A DNA stretch of 64,000 bases from Mycobacterium sp. AZCC_0083 (GTDB taxonomy: Bacteria > Actinomycetota > Actinomycetes > Mycobacteriales > Mycobacteriaceae). Position 1 is the first letter of the stretch. Each line of letters starts with the position of its first letter. Positions 22,972 through 31,377 of this stretch are shown here, one piece after another. Position numbers and translations under genes: made by a program. Location: assembly GCF_014202335.1 (NCBI RefSeq), contig NZ_JACHGP010000004.1, positions 326,024-390,023 on the forward strand. The letters are read 5' to 3'. The notes below the pieces were generated by a model. That model ran no database searches and had not been told where the DNA came from. It saw nothing but the letters and a program-made list of their open reading frames with translations.

Positions 22972-24200
22972 ATGTCCACCGCACCCTCAGAGTCATCGCC
23001 GGCCGGCACCGAAACGGCCGCCGGCGAAGGCCACCTCAAACGCGTCCTCGGCGTGCCGTCCCTGGTGTTGTTCGGGATGGTCTACATGGTGCCGCTCACG
23101 GTGTTCACCACCTACGGCATCGTCACTCAGCTGACCGGCGGCCGGCTGTCCGTGGCGTATCTGGTCACGCTGGCGGCGATGGTGTTCACCGCGAGGTCCT
23201 ACGCCCGGATGTCGGCCGCCTACCCGGTGGCCGGCTCCGCCTACGCATACACGCAGAAGTCGTTCGGGGCGCCGGTCGGCTTCCTGGCAGGTTGGTCGCT
23301 GCTGTTGGACTATCTGTTCCTGCCGATGCTCAACTACCTCGTCATCGGCATCTACATGAGCGCGGCGATCCCCGCCGTGCCGCCGTGGGTGTGGATCGTG
23401 ATCGCAGTCGTCGTGGTGACGATCCTCAACATCGTCGGCATCGTGTCGGTGGCGCGAGCCCGATCTTCGCGGGCGCCGCCATTCTCTGCCTGTCCTTCCT
23501 CGGGTTCGACGCGGTCTCGACGCTGTCGGAGGAGGCCAAGGACCCCACTCGCACTGTGCCCAAGGCGATCATGATCGCCACCGTGGTGTGCGGATTGATC
23601 TTCATCGGGCTGTCATACGTCTCCCAGTTGGTGTTCCCGTCCAACGCCTTCGCGGACGTCGACGCGGGTGCGACGGACGTCATGCTGGCGGCGGGTGGAC
23701 AGTTCCTCAACGTGTTCTTCACCGCCGCGTACGTCGCAGGCTGTATCGGATCCCCGCTCACCTCGCAGGCTTCGGTGGCTCGGATCCTCTATGCGATGGG
23801 GCGCGACGGGATCATGCCCCGCAAGGTCTTCGGCCACGTCTCACTGCGCTTCGCCACGCCGACTTTTGCCATCCTGTTCGTTTCGGTGGTCTCGCTGCTG
23901 GCGATTTGGATCACGCTCACGTTCCTCGCCTCGATCGTGAGTTTTGGTGCGCTGGTGGCCTTCTCGGCCGTGAACCTCACCGTCATCAAGCACTACTTCA
24001 TCGACAAGGGCGAGAAGAACGTGCTCAACAACATCATCCTGCCGGTGATCGGCTTCCTCCTGACCGCGTGGCTGTGGACCAGCCTTTCCTGGACGACCTT
24101 GGCGTGGGGATCGGTCTGGCTCGCAGTCGGATTCGTGTGGCTGCTCGTCGTGACCCGCGGATTCCAGCGACCCACTCCGGTGCTGGAACTCGAGGAGTAG
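22972..24200 (+). pseudogene. APC-family amino acid permease, internal deletion and frameshift
   Basis: The gene starts at ATG 22972 after GAGGAG. The first frame gives a normal APC N terminus (GVPSLVLFGMVYMVPLTVFTTYGIV, AYPVAGSAYAYTQKSFG) down to NIVGIVSVARA and then runs out of frame to a stop at 23574. The C-terminal part (SPIFAGAAILCLSFLGFDAVSTLSEEAKDPTRTVPKAI to the end at 24200) is in another frame from about 23457. Together the parts give about 410 residues against about 470 for the family. The missing piece is roughly 60 residues, one to two membrane helices. This looks like a small out-of-frame deletion. A sequencing error could explain the shift but not the missing residues. Confidence 0.82.
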
Positions 24201-24203
24201 CGG

Positions 24204-25262
24204 TCAGGCGGGCGGCCACGACCGGGCCGCTGCGGCGAGCCCGGCCACCAGCGCGGAGGTTGCAGGCGTCAAGCCGTCGTCGCCGACCATGCCGCTGCGC
24301 GGGCTGATCCCGCGCACCCGTGGCGAGAGTTCGAGCTGAGCGCCGCCGCTAGCCGGGCGGTTCACGGGGTTGTCTGGGTGCAGGCCCCGCAGTTCACGTG
24401 GGATCTGGTCGAGGTCATTGACGAGTTGATATCCGGGGATGACGACGTGGCGCGCGAGGTGCGCGGCCAGATCGCGGTTGCGCCCTCCGACGAGCAACTG
24501 GGTACTCCGATTCATGCGTCCGTAGCCGTGCACTGACACCACGACGTCGACGTGGTTGAGGAACTTCTCGAGCAATGGCGATTCTTCGGGTCGAAACGCG
24601 TTGGACGCCAAATGGTTCGGATAGTCGCGCGGATGGTGCACGACGTACACCGAGGCGTCGGCCTCGGCGGCCGACCGATCGGCGATGACGTCGGTCATCT
24701 TCTCCAGTCCGCCGCCGTGGATCGCGAGGAACCCGAACGTTGACCGCAATACGCTCGATTCCGTGACGTCGGGCTCGGCGAGCAGTTCTGAAAGTGATTG
24801 TGGCGCTGATGGATCCGGATCGCCCAGCTGACGTGGCCAATGCACCGGATCCCAACGGTTGAGGAACTCGACCCAACGACTTGGGAGACCGTGGTGTCCC
24901 GCCGCTTCGATGATCCGCTCCAGGTAACCTTCCCGCGCGGCGCCGGGTTCGACGCGGTGATCGACGTAGACCCAGGCCTCGGTGGGCCCGTCGTCGGTAA
25001 TCACGATCGCCCGGTCGCGGCGGTATCGCACGGGAACGCCCTCGGCGCGGTCCAACGTCGCGAGGTCCTCATCGCTGATCTGCCACAGCACGCCGTGTAC
25101 CTGGGAGCCGTCGAACGGCTCGACGGTGGCGACACCGCGTTCGTTGATCAGCCAGTCGTGGTCGGCGAGGGTGGCGGGCCGGGGATCGGTGGCATCGGGG
25201 CAGCGCAGCGCCATCTGCGCCACGCTCAGGTTCGAGCCGTAGGCGAAGTAAGCGTGCACCAC
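24204..25262 (-). CDS. Gamma-glutamylcyclotransferase / poly-gamma-glutamate hydrolase fusion
   Basis: 352 residues in two domains. Residues 1-150 are a gamma-glutamylcyclotransferase/AIG2-like domain with the substrate loop YFAYGSNL at the start and VHGVLWQISDEDLATLDRAEGVPVRYRR. Residues about 155-352 look like the poly-gamma-glutamate hydrolase family (DUF867), with FLAIHGGGLEKMTDVIADRSA, ASVYVVHHPRDYPNHLASNAF and VVSVHGYGRMNRSTQLLVGGRNRDLAAHL; the His/Glu cluster suggests a zinc peptidase site. Both halves act on gamma-glutamyl bonds, so the fusion may degrade gamma-glutamyl peptides or polymers in one protein. No signal peptide is seen. The GTG at 25262 is followed by a second GTG. Confidence 0.78.
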   Translation of the reverse strand: MVHAYFAYGSNLSVAQMALRCPDATDPRPATLADHDWLINERGVATVEPFDGSQVHGVLWQISDEDLATLDRAEGVPVRYRRDRAIVITDDGPTEAWVYVDHRVEPGAAREGYLERIIEAAGHHGLPSRWVEFLNRWDPVHWPRQLGDPDPSAPQSLSELLAEPDVTESSVLRSTFGFLAIHGGGLEKMTDVIADRSAAEADASVYVVHHPRDYPNHLASNAFRPEESPLLEKFLNHVDVVVSVHGYGRMNRSTQLLVGGRNRDLAAHLARHVVIPGYQLVNDLDQIPRELRGLHPDNPVNRPASGGAQLELSPRVRGISPRSGMVGDDGLTPATSALVAGLAAAARSWPPA

Positions 25263-25327
25263 GTTGCAACTTTACCCAGGCCGCTCAGCAACCTTCTTCC
25301 AAGAAACTGCCAAGGCAGCCCGTAGAC

Positions 25328-25348
25328 GCTGTGCATGCTCTGCACAGC
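25328..25348. promoter_or_regulatory. Perfect inverted repeat upstream of an exported protein gene
   Basis: GCTGTGCA and TGCACAGC are separated by five bases, in the 108-bp divergent region between the fusion enzyme (25262) and the exported protein (25371). It could be an operator or an RNA hairpin; no known regulator site is recognised. Confidence 0.4.
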
Positions 25349-25370
25349 GGACACATACACGGGGAGAACC

Positions 25371-25871
25371 ATGATCGCCATTTCGCACCTCCAGCAAGCG
25401 GTGGGGGTCACCAGGCTCGCGACGATCGCATTGGCGACGGTCGCGGCAACCGTCGCTCTGCCGGCAACCGCGCAGGCCGACGACAACTATCAGCAATTCG
25501 CCTCGCCCTCGGGCAACATCCGGTGCCTCTTGCTTGAGAGCAGCGCCCCAGCCCCAATGGCGATGTGCCAGATCTCCGACTTCACCTACTCGATATCTCA
25601 GGGGGCGGCGCTCAAACAGAACGGCGAGCCTTGTGAGCCGAACACGGTGTCTGGGCGCGACATTCGCGTCGACCAGGGCAAGCAGGCGTACGTGACCTGT
25701 AGCTATTCTGCGATCGGTTCCGGCTTCGGTCAGTGGCCTGCGCTCGCCTACGGCCAGGCGAGGTCGTTGGGTGCACTCACCTGTGGCAGCGAGCCCGCAG
25801 GCATGACGTGCACCGACGGCAGTACCGGCCACTTCTTCCGGATGTCGCGTGACTCGTACCAGGTCGGCTGA
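25371..25871 (+). CDS. Small exported protein, DUF6636-like
   Basis: 166 residues with a signal peptide (hydrophobic segment ending PATAQA, cleavage before DDNYQQF). The mature part has FASPSGNIRCLLLES, MCQISDF and a series of Cys residues, then GxGQWPALAYGQARSLGALTCGSEPAGMTCTDGSTGHFFRMSRDSY. That 'SPSGNIxC ... GxTCxxxxTGHxFxxSR-x-x-Y' pattern belongs to a widespread actinobacterial exported family (DUF6636-like). Even Cys content suggests disulfides. ATG 25371 follows GGGGAGA. Function is not known. Confidence 0.82.
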   Translation: MIAISHLQQAVGVTRLATIALATVAATVALPATAQADDNYQQFASPSGNIRCLLLESSAPAPMAMCQISDFTYSISQGAALKQNGEPCEPNTVSGRDIRVDQGKQAYVTCSYSAIGSGFGQWPALAYGQARSLGALTCGSEPAGMTCTDGSTGHFFRMSRDSYQVG

Positions 25872-25893
25872 CTGACTACCTGACCAAAGAAGG

Positions 25894-26775
25894 TCAACGC
25901 ACCTTTCGCAGGAAGGCTACGACCAGGTCCGTCGTCGCCTGCGGCTGCTCTTCGGTGATCCAGTGTCCGCAATCCGGGATGATCACATCTTCGACGTTGT
26001 CGGCGACACACCGGATCACCGCGCCGATCATGGGGCCGAACGTCGCTTCGCCACCGAAGGCCAGGACCGGGATTTGAAGCTTGCTCTGCGTAAGGAAGGT
26101 CCTGTTGTCGGCCGCATCCTGGTTGAACGCCAGGAACTGGGCAAAGCTCGCTCGCATTGCGCCGGGTTGCGCGTAGAGCGCCGCATAGTGCTGGCGCTTC
26201 GCCTCGTCAAACCGCTTCGGGTCCCGGGAAAGGTCGTTCCAGAAGCGGTCGAGATAGATGCGTTCGCGGCCGGCGACCAGGCGCTCCATGTCCTGACCGC
26301 CGAAACCGAAGTGCCACATGGCCGGATCCTGTCTGATCTGATCCCAGGGTCCGATGCCGGGCAGCGGCGCATCGATCGCCACCCATCCGTTCACGCGCTC
26401 GGGGTGGTTGGCGGCAACTGCGAAGCCGACCATGACGCCGATATCGTGCGTCACTAACTCGGCCGTACGCACGCCAAGGGCGTCCAGGACGCCCGCCACG
26501 TCCGCGGCCTGATTCTTCTTGTCGTACCCGCCGTCGGGCTTCGAGGAGAGGCCCAACCCACGCAGGTCGGGCGCGACGACTGTGTGGTCTTCGATGAGTG
26601 CGCTCGCCAGATGACCCCACATGTCGCCCGTCGTGCCGAAGCCGTGCAGCATGACGACCGCCGGACCATGCCCGCCGACGCGTACGTGGATCTTGGCGCC
26701 GTTGGTTTCGATCTCGTGCGATTGCATGCCGGTGGGGAAGGGATGGATGCCATCCCGACGTCCGTTGTCGTTCAC
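25894..26775 (-). CDS. Alpha/beta hydrolase, epoxide hydrolase or haloacetate dehalogenase type
   Basis: 293 residues. The oxyanion-hole motif HGFGTTGDMWGHLA, the nucleophile elbow in the form THDIGVMVG (Asp nucleophile) and the catalytic His in DCGHWITEEQP are visible. An Asp nucleophile marks the epoxide hydrolase and dehalogenase branch rather than esterases. The substrate cannot be told. The start may be GTG 26775 (AAGGTGG nearby) or the ATG at 26727, where the conserved fold begins. No signal peptide. Confidence 0.82.
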   Translation of the reverse strand: MNDNGRRDGIHPFPTGMQSHEIETNGAKIHVRVGGHGPAVVMLHGFGTTGDMWGHLASALIEDHTVVAPDLRGLGLSSKPDGGYDKKNQAADVAGVLDALGVRTAELVTHDIGVMVGFAVAANHPERVNGWVAIDAPLPGIGPWDQIRQDPAMWHFGFGGQDMERLVAGRERIYLDRFWNDLSRDPKRFDEAKRQHYAALYAQPGAMRASFAQFLAFNQDAADNRTFLTQSKLQIPVLAFGGEATFGPMIGAVIRCVADNVEDVIIPDCGHWITEEQPQATTDLVVAFLRKVR

Positions 26776-26859
26776 CGGGCCACCTTGCGCTCCCGGGTGG
26801 AGCCGCTGCCATGACCGGCTACCTCACTGCTGAGAGGCCGTTCCTCCCATCGCAGGTCG

Positions 26860-28095
26860 CTATCCGGTGACGGTCAGATAGATCAGCACCACGTTGAGCA
26901 CGATGATGACTCCCGCGACCGCCCACCCGAGCGCGGTGGTGACGCGATGGTTCACGTCGTCGCCCATCAACGATCGGCTGGACGTCAGTCGTACCAATGG
27001 CACCAGTGCGAACGGGATGCCGAAGGACAGCACCACCTGCGACAGCACCAGCGCGCGGCTGGGGTCGACGCCGATGGCGAGAATCACCAGCGCCGGTATC
27101 AGCGTCACCAATCGGCGCAGTAGCAGCGGGTAGGAGCGGCGCAGCAGTCCCTGCATGATCATCGCCCCGGCGTAGGCGCCCACCGACGTCGACGCCAGGC
27201 CCGACGCCAGCAGGCCGATGGCGAAGAACAATGCGACGGTCGGCCCGAGCGCGCCCTTTACTGCGGCGTAGGCGCCCTCGATGGAGTCGGTGTCGGCGAT
27301 GCCCTGCAGGTTGGTGGCGGCGACCAGCAGCATCGCCAGGTTCACCGCGCCCGCGACGAGCATCGCGATGCCGACGTCGTAGCGGGTGATTCGCAGGATC
27401 CGCCGCCGCGGGTGGCCCGGCTCGGGTTGGCCGTGCCGGTCGCGGGCCAGGCCGGAGTGAAGGTAGACGGCGTGCGGCATGACCGTTGCGCCCAGCATGG
27501 CGGTGGCCAGCAGGATGCTCTCGGCGCCGTCGAAGCGCGGGACCAGCCCGCCCACCACGTCCGCGGCCGACGGCGGCTCGACCACCAGGCTGGTCAGGAA
27601 TCCGATCGCGATGACCAGCAGCAGTCCGGTGATCACCCGTTCGAAGACCCGTTGACCCCGCAGGTTCTGCACGGCCAGCAGCAGCAGTGAGACCGCTCCC
27701 GTGATGACGCCACCTACCAGCAGTGGCAGATCGAACAGCAGGTACAACGCGATGGCGCCGCCGACGACCTCGGCGAGATCCGTTGCCATGGCGACTAATT
27801 CGGCCTGCAACCAGTACGCGACCCGGGTGGGGGTGCGGGTGTGGTCGGCCACCGCTTCGGGCAGGGTGCGCCCGGTGACCAGCCCGAGCTTGGCGGACAG
27901 ATACTGCACCAGGCCGGCCATCACGTTGGCCGCGAGGATCACCCAGACGAGGAGGAAGCCGTACTGCGCTCCCGCGCTGACGTTGGCCGCGACGTTGCCG
28001 GGATCGACGTAGGCGATGGCGGCGACGAACGCAGGCCCGAGCAGCAGCCAGGGGGCGCTCGGCGGCGCCTTGGATTCAGATAACAACAGCCCCAC
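26860..28095 (-). CDS. mntH: Nramp-type Mn2+/Fe2+ transporter MntH
   Basis: 411 residues with about eleven membrane helices. The metal site motif DPGN is in AYVDPGNVAANVSAGAQYG, and the second half-site in MPHAVYLHSGL. The length matches bacterial MntH, and the gene lies near Ku and LigD as Rv0924c does in M. tuberculosis. It imports divalent manganese with protons. The GTG at 28095 is the likely start. A TTAGGTTAGCC word 29 bases upstream may be a DtxR/MntR-type half site, which would fit metal control. Confidence 0.92.
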   Translation of the reverse strand: MGLLLSESKAPPSAPWLLLGPAFVAAIAYVDPGNVAANVSAGAQYGFLLVWVILAANVMAGLVQYLSAKLGLVTGRTLPEAVADHTRTPTRVAYWLQAELVAMATDLAEVVGGAIALYLLFDLPLLVGGVITGAVSLLLLAVQNLRGQRVFERVITGLLLVIAIGFLTSLVVEPPSAADVVGGLVPRFDGAESILLATAMLGATVMPHAVYLHSGLARDRHGQPEPGHPRRRILRITRYDVGIAMLVAGAVNLAMLLVAATNLQGIADTDSIEGAYAAVKGALGPTVALFFAIGLLASGLASTSVGAYAGAMIMQGLLRRSYPLLLRRLVTLIPALVILAIGVDPSRALVLSQVVLSFGIPFALVPLVRLTSSRSLMGDDVNHRVTTALGWAVAGVIIVLNVVLIYLTVTG

Positions 28096-28123
28096 TCTCT
28101 ATCCGGCAGTACGAATAGAAAAG

Positions 28124-28134
28124 TTAGGTTAGCC
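28124..28134 (+). promoter_or_regulatory. Possible DtxR-family (MntR/IdeR) site upstream of mntH
   Basis: TTAGGTTAGCC matches the left half of the IdeR/DtxR consensus (TTAGGTTAG). The right half is poor, so this is only a half-site. It lies in the leader of mntH. Confidence 0.35.
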
Positions 28135-28158
28135 GAAATCTGCTCCGATCGGCAACGG

Positions 28159-28383
28159 CTACCAGCCGAGATCCAGGACGAAACCGCCGCCGTAGGGCCA
28201 CCCGAAATACGGGCCGTTGTTCATCACAGGTGGTGAGGTGATGATCTGGGCGTGGCCAGGGGTCTGGCACTGCGTCGTCATCGGGCCCGTGTTGACGCAG
28301 TTCGGTGCGGCCATCGCGGCCGGTGCCATCGCCACCGCCGCAGTCACTCCCGCGACGGCCAAAACCATTGGTATTACACGCAT
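28159..28383 (-). CDS. Small exported protein
   Basis: 74 residues with a signal peptide (AVAGVTAAVAMAPAAMAA, cleavage before PNCVNTG). The mature part is about 48 residues: NTGPMTTQCQTPGHAQIITSPP, then an aromatic/Gly tail (YFGWPYGGGFVLDLGW). It is a paralogue of the next gene. AGGAGG precedes the ATG at 28383. It has two Cys residues that may form a disulfide. No function is known. Confidence 0.75.
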   Translation of the reverse strand: MRVIPMVLAVAGVTAAVAMAPAAMAAPNCVNTGPMTTQCQTPGHAQIITSPPVMNNGPYFGWPYGGGFVLDLGW

Positions 28384-28410
28384 TGTCGGCCTCCTAGGGC
28401 CTGGGAACTG

Positions 28411-28740
28411 CTAGCGGTGACCTCCGCCACCGCCACCGCCACCGCCGTGCGGACCGTAGCCGCCTCCGCCGAGGAAGATCCCCGGACCGTAGAACTCGTC
28501 GTCAAACGGGTACTCCGGCGCAGGTGCGGTGGCGTCGATCTGGACGTTGCCGGGGCTTTCGCATTCGGTGGTTTGGGTGCCGGTGAATTCGCTGCCGCCG
28601 CCGGTGTTCGTGCACGCAGGCGCAGGATCAGTGGACACTTCGTCGCCGGGATCGGCTGCTGCGAGCGGCGCGAGAAAAAACGCCGCCGCGGCTCCGGCCG
28701 ATGCGATCAGTGGGATGAAATACCGTGTCGTCGTCCGCAT
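28411..28740 (-). CDS. Small exported Gly/His-rich protein
   Basis: 109 residues with a signal peptide ending PLAAA before DPGDE. The mature part shares CTNTGG ... TTECESPGNVQI with the downstream small exported protein and ends in a Gly/His tail (more than ten Gly in a row with His residues), which may bind metal. The two genes are 27 bases apart, and mntH lies next in line. Membership of a mycobacterial exported family is inferred from the shared core. Confidence 0.75.
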   Translation of the reverse strand: MRTTTRYFIPLIASAGAAAAFFLAPLAAADPGDEVSTDPAPACTNTGGGSEFTGTQTTECESPGNVQIDATAPAPEYPFDDEFYGPGIFLGGGGYGPHGGGGGGGGGHR

Positions 28741-28777
28741 CGGCAGCGCCCTCGTTCAGTTGGTCTAGCTGCGAAGT

Positions 28778-29887
28778 TCACAGTCGATCGTCAGCGTACA
28801 ACCCATGGCCGGTGACGAGAGGCAAGTCGAGCGTCGTCAGAATTCCTGGCGTCCCGGCGACGACCGCGGGGATCGCGTTGACGATGCGCGCGGCCGTGGC
28901 GACCAGGCCCGCGTGGTTGTGATCGCCCTTGCTACTGCTGAGGCAGAGGTCCAGTGCGTAGTTGGGCTCTCCGGTGACCTCGATCCGGTACGAGCCGCCC
29001 TCCTGCGCCGGCTGCGGCCAGTCCGGGCAGAGGTCGTCGCGCAGCCGGGTGACGTGCTCGAGCACGACGACGGGCTTGCCGCCGACGATTCCCTGCACCT
29101 CGAAGCGCATGGCAGCCGTCGTGCCCTTCGGGATGTGGCCGGATGCGATGTCGAAGTCCTCCGGCGCGGGCACCCTGACGTACTCCTCGACGACCTTGTC
29201 CAGCGAGAGGCCGAGGCCTGCGGCGAGCTGACGGATCACCGAACCCCAGGCCATGCTGAGCACGCCGGGCTGCAACAGCATCGGGACGTCGTCCATCGAC
29301 TTGCCGAAGCCCATCACGTCGAACATCACCGTTGCGCTGTCGTAGGTGTCGTAGTTGATGATCTCCATGCAGCGGATCTGCTCGATGCTCTGGCAGGTGC
29401 CCGCCAACGCGAGCGGCAACAGGTCGTTGGCGAACCCCGGGTCGATGCCGTTGACGTACAGGCTGGCCCGGCCCGCCTCGGCGGCTTGCTGAAGCGGCGA
29501 TATGAGCTCCTCGGGGATCACCTGCCACGGGTACTGCAGAAACACGGGACCGCTGCCGACGACGTTCACTCCGGCGGCCAGAATGCGCCGGTAGTCCTCG
29601 AGTGCCTCCATCAGTCGGTTGTCGGCCATCGCGGTGTACACCGCGCACTCGGGTTTGGTCGCCAGGACTGCGTCGAGGTCGTTGGTGGCCTTGATGCCGG
29701 TCGGCGTGGCGAGCCCCGCGAGCTCGGCTGCGTCCTTGCCTGCCTTGGCCTCCGACGACACCCACACACCGGTGAGCTCGAACGCGGGATTGGTGATCAA
29801 TTCGGTCAATGCGTGGCCGCCGACGTTGCCGGTGCCTATCTGTGCGACGCGAATGGGCATCTTCGGCGGAGCCGAAAGTTGGGCCAT
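28778..29887 (-). CDS. Dihydrodipicolinate reductase-like NAD(P)-dependent oxidoreductase
   Basis: 369 residues. The Rossmann start is IRVAQIGTGNVGGHALTELITNP, followed by CAVYTAMADNRLMEALEDYRRILAAGVNVVGSGPVFLQYPW and GIDPGFANDLLPLALAG. This matches the family annotated as dihydrodipicolinate reductase-like in mycobacteria (Rv0926c-like by context). It is unlikely to be DapB itself because length and motifs differ; the substrate is unknown. The ATG at 29887 is preceded by TGAGGAAC, which overlaps the stop of the upstream SDR, so the two are one operon under a KstR-type box. Confidence 0.82.
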   Translation of the reverse strand: MAQLSAPPKMPIRVAQIGTGNVGGHALTELITNPAFELTGVWVSSEAKAGKDAAELAGLATPTGIKATNDLDAVLATKPECAVYTAMADNRLMEALEDYRRILAAGVNVVGSGPVFLQYPWQVIPEELISPLQQAAEAGRASLYVNGIDPGFANDLLPLALAGTCQSIEQIRCMEIINYDTYDSATVMFDVMGFGKSMDDVPMLLQPGVLSMAWGSVIRQLAAGLGLSLDKVVEEYVRVPAPEDFDIASGHIPKGTTAAMRFEVQGIVGGKPVVVLEHVTRLRDDLCPDWPQPAQEGGSYRIEVTGEPNYALDLCLSSSKGDHNHAGLVATAARIVNAIPAVVAGTPGILTTLDLPLVTGHGLYADDRL

Positions 29888-29895
29888 AGTGTTCC

Positions 29896-30687
29896 TCACA
29901 GATCGGGGATGGGGAGATCGAGGTTCGGGTAGGTGAGGCCACCGTCGACCTCGAGGGTCTTGCCGGTCAGGAAACTGCCTGCCTGCGACGCGAGATAGAC
30001 GGCGGCCGCGGCGATGTCGAGCGGATCGCCGAGCCGGCGCAAGGGTGTCGCCTTCTCCATGGGATCGCGCAGTGCGTCGTTGGATGCCACGATCTCCAGC
30101 GCCGAGGTGAGGATCGACCCTGGCGCGATGGCGTTGACCCGAATCCGCGGCGCCAGGTCGAGCGCGGCCAGTCGGGTGTACTGGGCGAGCGCGGCCTTGG
30201 CGGTGCCGTAGGCGGCGAATCCGCGCGCGGAGAGCCGGGCCATCGTGGAGGTGATGTTGATGATGCTGCCGCCGCCCGAGTGCTCCAGCATCAGAGGAAC
30301 GGCCGCGGCGGTGAGCGCATGGGCGGTGGTCACGTTGAACGTGAACGCGTCGCGCAGGTCCTTGGTGGAGGTGTTCAGCAACGGCGCAGGCATGGTGCCG
30401 CCGACGTTGTTGACGACGATGTCTAGTTTGCCGAATGCCTCGATCGCCTCGGCCGCCAGCTTCGCCGTCTCCTCCGGGTGGGCGAGGTCGGCGACCACTA
30501 CGTGGGCGCGCCTTCCGGTGGCCCGAATCTGTTCGGCCATCTCGTCGAGTTGGGACTGCGTGCGGGACGCGATGACCACGTCCGCACCGGCTTCCGCGAA
30601 GGCCAGTGCCATCGCGGCGCCGAGTCCGCGGCCTGCGCCGGTGACGACGGCCACCCGATCGTCGAGCCGGAATCTGTCAAGAATCAT
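29896..30687 (-). CDS. Short-chain dehydrogenase/reductase
   Basis: 263 residues of the classical SDR fold. The cofactor motif is TGAGRGLG, then NNVGG, the catalytic Ser region [19 protein letters not shown] with Tyr and Lys, and a Gly-x-PGSI turn. The end [15 protein letters not shown] is typical of classical SDRs. It starts at ATG 30687 after GGGAAGAGAGG. A KstR box 66 bases upstream suggests a role in sterol or related lipid catabolism. Context and length match Rv0927c of M. tuberculosis. Confidence 0.88.
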   Translation of the reverse strand: MILDRFRLDDRVAVVTGAGRGLGAAMALAFAEAGADVVIASRTQSQLDEMAEQIRATGRRAHVVVADLAHPEETAKLAAEAIEAFGKLDIVVNNVGGTMPAPLLNTSTKDLRDAFTFNVTTAHALTAAAVPLMLEHSGGGSIINITSTMARLSARGFAAYGTAKAALAQYTRLAALDLAPRIRVNAIAPGSILTSALEIVASNDALRDPMEKATPLRRLGDPLDIAAAAVYLASQAGSFLTGKTLEVDGGLTYPNLDLPIPDL

Positions 30688-30752
30688 GTTCGCCTCTCTT
30701 CCCCGCCGGGCGTCACCGTAGCAAGCCACCCGGCTTCGGGTGAGGGATTTCT

Positions 30753-30766
30753 GTAACACGTTCTAG
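30753..30766. promoter_or_regulatory. KstR-type operator upstream of the SDR operon
   Basis: TGTAACACGTTCTA fits the KstR consensus TNNAACNNGTTNNA at every fixed position. It lies 66 bases before the SDR start and 141 before the divergent gene at 30907. Confidence 0.7.
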
Positions 30767-30906
30767 TTCTGTGCGAATTTCGCGCGTGAGCCGAGAGTGG
30801 GGACGTTGGTCCAGAAGGCGTCATCAAATGTTGACGCGTTCTGGATCTGGTTCCGCGATGGTTTGGGGCGCACAATCGAGGTGTCCACGTGAACCTGGGA
30901 GCCGCG

Positions 30907-31377
30907 ATGAGCGAGCAACTGTACGACTTCTTCGGCGACGTCTTCCAGCGCTACTTCAAACCCGCGTTGGCGGCATATCCACGGATGGGTGGAGCACTCG
31001 TCGGTAGGTTGTTCGCACTCTCCGACGACGTCCCGGATCGTTTGGCACAGACCCGACGCGCCGCAGTGGCGTGGGGCGAAACCGAAACCGGGGATGCCGA
31101 GATCACCTCGGAACTCTTCGTGATCACCCAACAGGGCTTGATGTACGGCGCCGGGTTCTGCGAGTCGTCGCAGCGGGCGTTGTACTACCTGGCCACGCCG
31201 TCCGTACTGTTCGATCCGTTCGTCGATCAGGTTGAAACAACCCGACTGCAGGAGGGCGCGGTCGTCGGGGTGGACGGACGGTTCGGCCGCGAGCTTGCAT
31301 GCGCTCATCCGATGGATGCCGCACTGCGACACATCCTCGACGAGCACCTGGCGCTACGGGTGGACCTGCCCGCCTAG
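30907..31377 (+). CDS. Protein of unknown function next to Ku
   Basis: 156 residues. I do not recognise it. The sequence is mixed alpha/beta with DFFGDVFQRYFKPALAAYPRMG at the start, ITSELFVITQQGLMYGAGFCESSQRALYYLATPSVLFDPF in the middle and HPMDAALRHILDEHLALRVDLPA at the end. No signal peptide or membrane helix. The ATG at 30907 has GGGAG upstream; a GTG at 30889 would add six residues. The stop abuts that of Ku with no gap. Confidence 0.65.
   Translation: MSEQLYDFFGDVFQRYFKPALAAYPRMGGALVGRLFALSDDVPDRLAQTRRAAVAWGETETGDAEITSELFVITQQGLMYGAGFCESSQRALYYLATPSVLFDPFVDQVETTRLQEGAVVGVDGRFGRELACAHPMDAALRHILDEHLALRVDLPA

Noticed and set aside
22782..24200. A single 472-codon permease gene in one frame
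   Set aside because: The first 220 codons of that frame are antisense-like or out of frame with the amidohydrolase and permease N terminus; only the part after about 23457 encodes permease.
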